From assembly GCA_041441465.1 (NCBI GenBank), contig JASDSY010000037.1, positions 1 to 42,167 of the forward strand: a DNA stretch of 42,167 bases, given 5' to 3'. Origin of the DNA: JASDSY01 sp041441465. GTDB taxonomy: Bacteria; Muiribacteriota; UBA9980. Below, piece after piece: positions 35,178 to 42,167 of the stretch; position 1 is the first letter of the stretch; each line of letters opens with the position of its first letter. The notes beneath the pieces were generated by a model. That model was not told the DNA's origin, searched no databases, and saw only the letters and a program-made list of their open reading frames with translations. Made by a program: the position numbers and the translations under genes.

Positions 35178-37604
35178 TTGATAAAATATAATGATTTATT
35201 TAAGCTGCTCAGCAAACGGCAGTCCGGCTTATCTGAAAAGCCTTATTCAAAAGGGGACCTTGAATTGGAAGAATTAATATTTGATGTTGATTTAAGCGCC
35301 TTTGCGCAAAAAATCATTTCGCCTGACTCAAAAAAAAGAATAGAAGCGATAGACAGCGTTCGCGACCTTTCGAATAAATCGATTAAGGCGCGCGAAGTCT
35401 TAAGCATGCTTATAAGTGCGCTTGAAATAGAGCAGGACCCGCTTATAATATCGAGGCTTACAAAAATTGTCGGTAAAATTGGCGATTCTACCGTTACTCC
35501 TTTTTTGAAAAAATTTTTATGGCATCCGGACCTTCGCGTTGTGGCCAATACATTGGAAGGCCTGGGGTATATTTATTCGCTTGATATCATTCCTATTATC
35601 TTGCCGTTTTTATCGTCGCCGGATAACCGTATTAAGGCTAACGCCGCGCGCTCGTTATACGGCTTGAATCCAACCCTCGCTCTTGAAAAACTCAATGAAA
35701 TGATAAATTCGGATGATGTTTTTATACGCGATTCAGCAACTTATATTCTTTCTTCGATATCGGATACGCGCTGCCAGGAAATGCTCGTCGAGATACTAAT
35801 GAAAGAAAACGATATGGGGATTTTAAAAAAAGTCATATCGGCGCTATGCAATAAGGGCGACGATTCGACAGTCGACAAACTCGAGAAGATGCGGCAGATC
35901 AAAAGCGACCAGTCGCAGCAAAAAATAATCGAGGATATAGTCGAGTCGATTAACACACGTCTTAAGGTGCAGCTGGCCAGCATTCAAAATATCAATAATA
36001 TAAACGACCTCGCCAAATTAATGGAAATATATAATAACGGCACAAATAAAGAAAAGGAACAGGTTTGTTCGCGCCTTTTTGAGATAGGCGATGAAAGTTC
36101 CCTGCCGTTTTTAAAAAGAGCGGCCAATGATGATGACACATCGATAAGATATGCCGCGAAAAAAGCTATCAATAATATATTCGGCAAAATTTCAAGAAAA
36201 AATCAGGGGCTTGGTTTTTCGTCAGGGCCGGCCGCTGCACGCACTCAGGCCGCCCCTTTAAGTTCGCGCGATATTGCGAGGAACGCCCGCAGCGGTTCCG
36301 ATAAAGCCAAAAAAGAAGAAGTTATTGATTTTTCGGATATAATAGGAAAAAAAGAAGTGCCGCCCGCAGGCGAAGAGGCCGGCAAATCTAAATCCGGATT
36401 AAATAAGCCGGCGCCCGCGTATATAGATGAAATAGACATCGCCTTTCTGGTTCTTGACCTTAATAACGATAATCCGGTAAAACGCGCGGAAGCTGTTTCG
36501 AAGCTTTTATATGCCGACAAAAATACGAAGGGCGTTAAGGAAGCCGTTAAATATCTTGTCGAAAGGCTTTACGTCGAAACCGAACCGCAGGTTAAATCAC
36601 AGACGCTGAGAGTAATTGGTACACTGGGAACTAAAAGCGAAATACCGGTCTTGAAAAAATTCCTTGAAGACGAGGCGAATGATTACAGAATCAGGGCTAA
36701 TGCTCTTGAAGGTCTAGGCTGCATAGACGAATCCGAAGTTTTCGATATCATAATTCCTTACTTAAGCCATAACGACAACAGAATTAAGGCAAATGCCGTA
36801 ATAGCCGCCTGGAAAAGAAATCCGGATTCAACATATAATATAATTGCCGAAATGATACGTTCACAAAATGTGGCGATGCGCGATTCGGCCGCTTATGGTC
36901 TTTTGATTCTTAAATCGCACGATAAAAAGCTTATTAACCTTATGATGGAGCTTTTTATAAGAGAAACTGTGCCGGATATTATTCTCAAGCTCACTCAGGG
37001 CCTTTCAGTTTTGGGCGACGAGCAGATATTAAAAGATATGGAAAAAATGCTTCCTAACGCTTCAGCCTTGAAAAAGGGTCATATAGAGACAATAATTTTA
37101 AAAATAAGGCAAAAAATAGAAAGCCTGAAAAATTTAAACGCCCAGGAAGTTGCGCGTGACAGCGGCAATGGCGTATCTGATTTTGACGCGCAATTCAAGC
37201 TTTACGATGACGAGCAAAAACGTCTTGAAGTGATTAAATCGAAGCAGGCGGATGAAGAAAGAATGCTTCGGGCGGGGAACGCTGCCGCTCCGGAAGGGTC
37301 GCATAAAATAATCGAACTTGACGACGGTTCGAAAATTCCATTGAAAAGCGTAGAGGCGCATCTTTTTGAAATTAATCATCCTGACGAAAAAGTCAGGTTA
37401 AACGCGATCTATGCTATAACATATTACTTGAAAACAGGTTTGAATAGTGAATACTTTAATCAGGTTGAAATGCTTTTGACACTTTCCTTAAATGATGCGT
37501 CGTTGAAAATCAGAAAAGAGGCTTTTGAGGCTTATCAATTAATTCAGACAAAAAAAGCGATAATAATAAAGGTTAAAAAACAGATTCCCGAAAGCGAGGC
37601 ATAA
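35178..37604 (+). CDS. HEAT-repeat protein with a large internal duplication
   Basis: 808 aa, starting at TTG with a weak ribosome site. It is almost all HEAT-like helical repeats. Block 1 (~40-330) and block 2 (~420-660) are duplicates: FLSSPDNRIKANAARSLYGL against YLSHNDNRIKANAVIAAWKR, and VANTLEGLGYI against RANALEGLGCI, 384 codons apart. A Lys/Ala/Gly-rich linker (~335-410) joins them, and a short third block ends the protein (~715-800). HEAT solenoids are protein-binding scaffolds; some PBS-lyase-type HEAT proteins accompany signalling proteins. Its stop overlaps the start of the response regulator by one base (TAATG), so the two are made together, suggesting a regulatory partnership (inference). 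Confidence 0.87.
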   Translation: MIKYNDLFKLLSKRQSGLSEKPYSKGDLELEELIFDVDLSAFAQKIISPDSKKRIEAIDSVRDLSNKSIKAREVLSMLISALEIEQDPLIISRLTKIVGKIGDSTVTPFLKKFLWHPDLRVVANTLEGLGYIYSLDIIPIILPFLSSPDNRIKANAARSLYGLNPTLALEKLNEMINSDDVFIRDSATYILSSISDTRCQEMLVEILMKENDMGILKKVISALCNKGDDSTVDKLEKMRQIKSDQSQQKIIEDIVESINTRLKVQLASIQNINNINDLAKLMEIYNNGTNKEKEQVCSRLFEIGDESSLPFLKRAANDDDTSIRYAAKKAINNIFGKISRKNQGLGFSSGPAAARTQAAPLSSRDIARNARSGSDKAKKEEVIDFSDIIGKKEVPPAGEEAGKSKSGLNKPAPAYIDEIDIAFLVLDLNNDNPVKRAEAVSKLLYADKNTKGVKEAVKYLVERLYVETEPQVKSQTLRVIGTLGTKSEIPVLKKFLEDEANDYRIRANALEGLGCIDESEVFDIIIPYLSHNDNRIKANAVIAAWKRNPDSTYNIIAEMIRSQNVAMRDSAAYGLLILKSHDKKLINLMMELFIRETVPDIILKLTQGLSVLGDEQILKDMEKMLPNASALKKGHIETIILKIRQKIESLKNLNAQEVARDSGNGVSDFDAQFKLYDDEQKRLEVIKSKQADEERMLRAGNAAAPEGSHKIIELDDGSKIPLKSVEAHLFEINHPDEKVRLNAIYAITYYLKTGLNSEYFNQVEMLLTLSLNDASLKIRKEAFEAYQLIQTKKAIIIKVKKQIPESEA

Positions 37605-38974
37605 TGAGCACCATATTAGTTTGCGATGATAAACCGGTTATGGTAGAGTTTTTGAGCGAGTACCTTCAAAAGGAAGGGCATACGGTTATTACCGCTAATG
37701 ACGGCGAGGCGGGGTATTTGAAATTCCGTGAAAACCAGCCGGAAATTGTCATAACGGATATGAAAATGCCAAAGGTGACAGGGATCGAGCTTCTTCAAAA
37801 GATTAAATCTGAAAATTCCGATACCATAGTGATATTGATGACCGCGTTCGCTACCATCGAATCGGCTATAGAGGCCATGCGCGAGGGCGCTTATGATTAT
37901 ATAATCAAACCGTTTTCGCTTGATCAGATAAAATCGATAATGGCTAAAGTCAATGAGAAAATAACGCTTGTGCAGGAAAATAAATATTTAAAATCGCAGC
38001 TTCAGACAATTTATAAATTTGATAACCTTATAGGCCAGTCCGGAAAAATGCGTGAAATGTATGAAATAATCACTAAAGTCATAGATACTAAAGCTACAGT
38101 TATGATTACCGGGGAAACGGGTACAGGCAAAGAGCTTATTGCCCGTGCGATCCATTTTAACGGTCCGCGCAAAGATAAGTCTTTTATAAAAATAAATTGC
38201 GCGGCTATTCCAGAAGGACTTCTTGAGTCGGAGCTGTTTGGACATGAACGCGGCGCGTTTACGGGTGCGATAAATAAAAAAGAAGGAAAATTCGAAATTG
38301 CTAATGGCGGCACTTTATTTTTAGATGAAATAGGCGAAATTCCGCAGAGCATTCAGGTGAAGCTTTTGAGAGTTTTGCAAAACAGGGAATTTGAAAGAGT
38401 CGGCGGCAATCAGACTATAAAAGTGGATGTAAGGATAATCGCTGCGACAAATCGTGACCTTGCTAAAGCCGTAGCTGAAAATACATTCAGGAATGATCTT
38501 TATTACAGGTTAAATGTCGTGCCTATTGCGGTGCCGCCGCTTCGTGACAGAATTACCGATATACCTCTGCTGGTTGAGCATTTTACCAGGCGGATTATTG
38601 CCGAAAATAATAAGCCCGATATAAAAGTATCTAAAGATGCCATGGATGCGCTCATTAAATATAAATGGCCGGGCAATGTGCGTGAGCTGGAGAATATAAT
38701 TGAACGCGTTATAATTTTAACGCAAAATAATGTGATTTCAATCGCTGATTTGCCGGAACATATAGTGCCGAAGGAAAATCAGCTTCTTGAGGAATTAAAA
38801 GTGCCGTCTGTCGGCAAATATAAAATGACCGAGGTTGTCGATTATATCGAGCAGAAAATGCTTGAAGATGCCCTCAAAATAACCAACGGGCAGCAGACGC
38901 AGGCGGCCGAGATACTTGGTATTAACCGCGGGTCGCTTATCTACAAAATGAAAAAATTTAATCTTTATAATTAG
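37604..38974 (+). CDS. Sigma-54-dependent NtrC-family response regulator
   Basis: 456 aa, full three-domain length. The receiver domain has the acid pair Asp8/Asp9, phospho-acceptor Asp52 in VITDMKMP, Thr80 and Lys102. The AAA+ domain has Walker A GETGTGKE (170-177), the sigma-54 contact loop GAFTGA (217-222) and Walker B LFLDEIGE. The C-terminal Fis-type helix-turn-helix reads NGQQTQAAEILGINRGSL. When phosphorylated it should activate sigma-54 promoters. No histidine kinase is next to it; the coupled upstream HEAT protein takes the place a kinase would normally hold. DNA targets are unknown, and no -24/-12 element was searched for systematically. Confidence 0.96.
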   Translation: MSTILVCDDKPVMVEFLSEYLQKEGHTVITANDGEAGYLKFRENQPEIVITDMKMPKVTGIELLQKIKSENSDTIVILMTAFATIESAIEAMREGAYDYIIKPFSLDQIKSIMAKVNEKITLVQENKYLKSQLQTIYKFDNLIGQSGKMREMYEIITKVIDTKATVMITGETGTGKELIARAIHFNGPRKDKSFIKINCAAIPEGLLESELFGHERGAFTGAINKKEGKFEIANGGTLFLDEIGEIPQSIQVKLLRVLQNREFERVGGNQTIKVDVRIIAATNRDLAKAVAENTFRNDLYYRLNVVPIAVPPLRDRITDIPLLVEHFTRRIIAENNKPDIKVSKDAMDALIKYKWPGNVRELENIIERVIILTQNNVISIADLPEHIVPKENQLLEELKVPSVGKYKMTEVVDYIEQKMLEDALKITNGQQTQAAEILGINRGSLIYKMKKFNLYN

Positions 38975-39209
38975 AAAAGAGTTTAAAGAATTTTCTTAAA
39001 AAAATTTAAACTTAGCTGTCAGTGTCAAGGATATTCGCCTTTTCTTATTAATTATTCAAATCGGCGCTTTTAAAAACTCTTTATTTAAAATTCATAATTA
39101 ATTGAAAAATTAGAAATGGATAGTTGCATTTTTAATTTATTTTGTAATTTCTTCAATTAAAATTAATAATGTTTCTTATTTTTATAGTGTTCAGTTTTAT
39201 AGACGCATG

Positions 39210-39776
39210 TTAATTATTTCTTTTATGGCATTTATTAAATTCACAGGCCGTAACGGCGTATAGCAAATGCCGGCTGAGCGGGCTTTCGGGCGGCAATGAC
39301 GGGTGGGGAAATTCGCCTTCTTTTATCAAACCCAGTCTTTTCATGACATTTTCTGAGCGCAGGTTGATCGCTGCGGTGAATGAATAAATTTTATCTAAAT
39401 TTAATTGTCCGAATCCGAGCTTTAGACATTCAGCTGCGCCTTCAGTAGCGTAGCCTTGTCCCCAGGCGTTTTTCTTAAGCCGCCAGCCGATTTCGTAACA
39501 CGGTGTAAAAAAACTTTTGAATTTAGGCTGGCTGAGTCCTATAAATCCTATAAATTCACCGGATTGCATTACTTCGACTGCAAAAAGCCCGAACCCGGTT
39601 TCGGCGAATTTTATTTTAATTCTTTCTATAAAATTTATAGTTTCGTCATTATTCAGAGGGTTAGGAAAGTATTTCATAACTTCGGGGTCGCTGTTCATTT
39701 CGCAAAAAGGTTCTGCATCTTTTTCCTGCCACGGCCGCAGCCATAGTCTTTTGGTAAATAATTCAATTTTTTTCAT
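39210..39776 (-). CDS. GNAT N-acetyltransferase, RimJ/RimL type
   Basis: 188 aa, typical of the single-domain acetyltransferase_3 group. Start of the fold: LFTKRLWLRPWQEKDAEPF. Acetyl-CoA site: EIGWRLKKNAWGQGYATEGA (the Q/RxxGxG/A-type loop). C-terminal lobe: AINLRSENVMKRLGLIKEGE. Such enzymes acetylate protein N-termini or small amines; the substrate is not predictable. The ATG has TAGGA upstream. It follows the sigma-factor gene in the same direction after 24 bp, so co-transcription is likely. Confidence 0.9.
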   Translation of the reverse strand: MKKIELFTKRLWLRPWQEKDAEPFCEMNSDPEVMKYFPNPLNNDETINFIERIKIKFAETGFGLFAVEVMQSGEFIGFIGLSQPKFKSFFTPCYEIGWRLKKNAWGQGYATEGAAECLKLGFGQLNLDKIYSFTAAINLRSENVMKRLGLIKEGEFPHPSLPPESPLSRHLLYAVTACEFNKCHKRNN

Positions 39777-39800
39777 AATATTCCTACGTCTTTATTTTTA

Positions 39801-40691
39801 TTATTCAAATACGGCGTTTTGTATAAAATATTCTTTTATTTTGGATACAGCGTTATTTTTTATCTGCCTTATTCTTTCTTTGGTTAAATTAAACAATTTT
39901 CCGATTTGCTTGAGCGTATAATTTTTAGAGGCTGAGTTTATGCCGTAGTACATTGTAAATATTGAACGCTCCCGCCGGTTTAAGGTTTTTAAGGCGTTAT
40001 TTAACTGTTCCTGCAGGGAATCCGAATAATTCCCGGCTGATATGTCGTATGCTGCCTCATAACTCTTATCGTCATTTAATTCACAGGCTTCGTTGTCTAT
40101 TTTTACGGCTATTTCAAGCGATAAAAGCGGCTGGAAATAATTTAAAATCTCTTTTATCTTTTTTTTGGAAATATTTGTGAGTTTTGATAATTCTTCTATT
40201 GACGGTTCGCGGCCTTCATTTTTCATTACCATGTCTATAGCGTGTTCGATGCGGTGCCGCTTTTCGATTATATTGACCGGAATTCGTATCAGCCTGGCTT
40301 TATTTGCGATTGCTCTTTTTATATAGTGGCGTATCTGCCAGACAGCGTATGTCGAGAAACGGTTAGGATGCGTCGGATCGTATTTTTCAAGGGCATGTAT
40401 CAGGCCGAGATTGCCGTCCTGGATTAAATCCAGAAGCGGTACGCCTGATTTGATATATTTTTTGGCGACAGACACGACAAGGCGTAAGTTTGATTCTATA
40501 AGTTTATTTTTAGAAAGAATGCTGCCTTTTTTATAAGAATTTATTAAATAAGATTCCTCTTCGGCGCTAAGCAGCGGTATCTGGCTTAACTCCCGAAAAT
40601 AATCCACAATCATGAAATTATCCGAAGCCTCGAGTTTTCTGGCGAATAGCGAAGATGAATCGGCCGGGCGAAAATCAGATGCGCTATACAT
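39801..40691 (-). CDS. Sigma-70-family RNA polymerase sigma factor (RpoD/RpoS-like)
   Basis: 296 aa from ATG 40691, which has AAAGGTGG 7 nt upstream; an in-frame ATG at 40736 lacks a site. Region 1.2: FMIVDYFRELSQIPLLSAEE. Regions 2.1-2.4: LVVSVAKKYIKSGVPLLDLI, QDGNLGLIHALEKYDP, FSTYAVWQIRHYIKRAI. Region 3 follows (IRIPVNIIEKRHRIEHAI ... GREPSIEELSKLTNI). Regions 4.1-4.2: LNRRERSIFTMYYGI and LTKERIRQIKNNAVSKIK. The absence of a long region 1.1 and non-conserved region makes this a group-2 or RpoS/SigB-sized alternative sigma, not the full primary factor. It should recognise -35/-10 promoters like those in this window. No anti-sigma gene is adjacent. Confidence 0.93.
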   Translation of the reverse strand: MYSASDFRPADSSSLFARKLEASDNFMIVDYFRELSQIPLLSAEEESYLINSYKKGSILSKNKLIESNLRLVVSVAKKYIKSGVPLLDLIQDGNLGLIHALEKYDPTHPNRFSTYAVWQIRHYIKRAIANKARLIRIPVNIIEKRHRIEHAIDMVMKNEGREPSIEELSKLTNISKKKIKEILNYFQPLLSLEIAVKIDNEACELNDDKSYEAAYDISAGNYSDSLQEQLNNALKTLNRRERSIFTMYYGINSASKNYTLKQIGKLFNLTKERIRQIKNNAVSKIKEYFIQNAVFE

Positions 40692-40856
40692 GTGCTCACC
40701 ACCTTTTGATAAGGAAGAAAGCATATAGCATGCCATTTTATAAATTAAAACTGATTTGCTAAATGGATTGATTTTACTTGGAAATTATAACTGTGCCAAA
40801 TTTTATCAATATGACGAGTGTATAAAATTTGACAGCGGTATAAACATGAATTTATG

Positions 40857-41888
40857 TTAATCGATGGACGGCATCTCGCCGGTTTCACATATTTTTCTGG
40901 TCGCCCTGGCGTTGATGTCATATAATTGAATTGAACATTTTGACTGTTCGTCATTATACAATTCAAAAACGACATATTTGCCGTCTTTTGAAAAATCAGG
41001 ACGCGCGAGGTTATCAGCGTCGGTGAGTATGTCCGTTACTTCGTTTGATTTTAATCCGTCGATTAAGGCAAGTGATTTTGAAACATTACCGACAGTTTTC
41101 AGAAATCCGATCTTGTTTCCGGCTAATATATTTGGAACTGAAGCTTTATATTCGTTGTTTGATTCGCCGTTTGTGCCGTAAACTGTTGCGCCGCCGATAA
41201 TTACCGATTCCGTTCCTCCGGTGACGGGAGTCTGGCATATATATATCGAGCCGTAGCGCGGAGTGTCAATATCAGGAATATCAGCTTTTGAATATATGAT
41301 CGAGTCTCCGGCCTGGCTGAATCTCGGGTAATTGTAAAAAATTCCGTTTTCGCCGGTTTCTGGTTGGTTTGTCAGCGATTTCACCGAATTTGTATCAAGA
41401 TTTTTGAGTTCTATGTTAGAAGGTGTGAATTGATCATTTTTACCGCTTACAATATAAGCCGCGAATTTTTGATTCGAAGAAAGGCACGGCGAAAAATAAT
41501 ATTTTCTGCTTTCGCAAATTGTGCTTATGTCGCCTTTTTCGATATCTATCATATAAACACCGTTTAACTTCGATGCGTCGTTTGTTTTTAACCTGCCTGC
41601 AACGGTAATTTTATTTAAAGTCAAATCTAATGACATTGAATCGATTTCACTGAATTTATCAGTGACGATAGTTTCGTTGCCGTCTTTTAAATTGATAAGC
41701 ATTACATTTTTGTTCGGCGCCAGATACGCGACTTTTTTATCTATTCCGCAGGCCGCCAGAGGATTGATCGATGAGGCTGTAGCGGTATTGAGAAAGCGTA
41801 TGGCATGATTTGTCGTAAAAATTCCTAAAAATCCTATTAAAAGGAAGGTAAAGCAGAAATTGAAAACGATGTTGTAAGTTTTTTTCAT
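40857..41888 (-). CDS. Secreted or membrane-anchored TolB/WD40-like beta-propeller protein
   Basis: 343 aa from ATG 41888, which opens directly on a signal peptide (KKTYNIV..., hydrophobic to about residue 25). The frame is open to a TTG at 41924, but that codon abuts the AAAGGAG and a hairpin lies between. Mature sequence shows repeated propeller strands of the TolB/DPP-IV-N type: KVAYLAPNKNVMLINLKDG, YYFSPCLSSNQKFAAYIVSG, NYPRFSQAGDSIIYSKADIP, ARPDFSKDGKYVVFELYND (the PxFSxDGKxVxF pattern) and SIQLYDINARATRKIC. Probably periplasmic. No Tol-Pal genes are near. Function unknown. Confidence 0.8.
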   Translation of the reverse strand: MKKTYNIVFNFCFTFLLIGFLGIFTTNHAIRFLNTATASSINPLAACGIDKKVAYLAPNKNVMLINLKDGNETIVTDKFSEIDSMSLDLTLNKITVAGRLKTNDASKLNGVYMIDIEKGDISTICESRKYYFSPCLSSNQKFAAYIVSGKNDQFTPSNIELKNLDTNSVKSLTNQPETGENGIFYNYPRFSQAGDSIIYSKADIPDIDTPRYGSIYICQTPVTGGTESVIIGGATVYGTNGESNNEYKASVPNILAGNKIGFLKTVGNVSKSLALIDGLKSNEVTDILTDADNLARPDFSKDGKYVVFELYNDEQSKCSIQLYDINARATRKICETGEMPSID

Positions 41889-41891
41889 AAT

Positions 41892-41923
41892 AAAAAATGC
41901 CATAACATTAAAAATGTATGGCA
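41892..41923 (-). promoter_or_regulatory. Terminator-like hairpin between ribosome site and ATG of the propeller gene
   Basis: Minus strand: TGCCATA-CATT-TTT-AATG-T-TATGGCA (11 bp, one bulge), directly followed by TTTTTT and the start ATTATG. AAAGGAG stands just before the hairpin. It could be an attenuator, or folding could bring the Shine-Dalgarno near the ATG. Confidence 0.55.
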
Positions 41924-41993
41924 ATCTCCTTTAATAAAAAAATTTCAATGTTGCAACTAATAGTTTAACTTATGCTGAATCAAAAACAAAAAT

Positions 41994-42022
41994 ATTATAC
42001 CATAAAAATGAAGATTTGTAAA
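41994..42022 (-). promoter_or_regulatory. Extended -10 promoter of the propeller gene
   Basis: Minus strand: TTTACA (42022-42017), 17-bp spacer ending TGG, TATAAT (41999-41994), about 105 nt upstream of ATG 41888. Confidence 0.72.
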
Positions 42023-42126
42023 TATCAAAAAACAATCATTTTAAAATTTAAAAATTTAACGGTATTTTTTATGATTTGAAATTCATTTAAAAATAAAGCG
42101 CTCCTTATTTTTTAACTTATTTTTAA

Positions 42127-42155
42127 TTGACAAAAAAAAATATTTTTGCTATATT
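42127..42155 (+). promoter_or_regulatory. Promoter reading out of the right edge of the window
   Basis: TTGACA (42127-42132), 17-bp spacer ending TGC, TATATT (42150-42155). It must serve a gene beyond 42167. Confidence 0.7.
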
Positions 42156-42167
42156 TCAACCTTAAAT

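Noticed and set aside
1..42167. CRISPR array, rRNA or tRNA genes
   Set aside because: No regularly spaced repeats and no tRNA or rRNA signature were noticed on reading; a dedicated tRNA or covariance scan was not possible.

Overview
The window is AT-rich bacterial DNA with dense coding on both strands. Sigma-70-type promoters are readable and strong intrinsic terminators separate most transcription units. Housekeeping genes present are ychF, rplY, tig-clpP-clpX, ddl and hisC. Gram-negative surface features are also present: a PorV/UPF0164-like beta-barrel protein, a secreted propeller protein with a FlgD/type-IX-like C-terminal Ig domain, and many signal peptides. A deep-branching Gram-negative lineage with poorly annotated genes (a candidate phylum such as Wallbacteria, Riflebacteria or a relative) would fit. 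The lineage is inference, because no rRNA or tRNA gene was seen in the window.

Layout. Positions 1-4800 look like an accessory island: a GC-rich foldable element, a decayed IS1182-family transposase, and a very AT-rich two-gene operon for secreted proteins, the first with a possible caspase-like His/Cys pair. Positions 4.9-12.4 kb are core: YchF on the minus strand, ribosomal protein L25, a DUF2156-type acyltransferase-like protein behind a structured leader, then trigger factor, ClpP and ClpX. Positions 12.7-16.7 kb form a surface operon (BNR-like propeller with Ig-like C-terminal domains, then PorV-like barrel fused to TPRs). Positions 16.8-20.2 kb (minus) carry a membrane protein, a NUDIX hydrolase and a chemoreceptor with an extracytoplasmic CZB-type zinc motif. 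Positions 20.75-22.5 kb hold a RibU-like ECF S component and D-Ala-D-Ala ligase.

Positions 22.8-28.8 kb are the most unusual part. A minus-strand gene set behind a near-consensus extended -10 promoter encodes a 662-residue protein made of serial acyl-carrier-protein-like modules (only the last is clearly canonical), a stand-alone adenylate-forming ligase, and two adjacent U32-type paralogues that share a C-terminal CX4CX2CX2C motif. I could not match this combination to any pathway I know. It reads as carrier-tethered chemistry: the ligase loads an acyl or amino-acyl group on the carrier array and the paired U32 proteins modify it, by analogy with the O2-independent UbiU/UbiV hydroxylase pair.

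Positions 29-42 kb carry a small coiled-coil membrane protein, phosphate butyryltransferase, HisC, a J-domain protein with two zinc ribbons, an NhaD-like antiporter, an internally duplicated HEAT-repeat protein translationally coupled to an NtrC-family response regulator, a GNAT acetyltransferase, a primary-like sigma factor and a secreted TolB-like propeller protein. A + strand promoter at the right edge serves a gene outside the window. Several starts were moved downstream of the longest possible ORF because ribosome-binding sites or promoter positions demand it; each case is explained in its entry.
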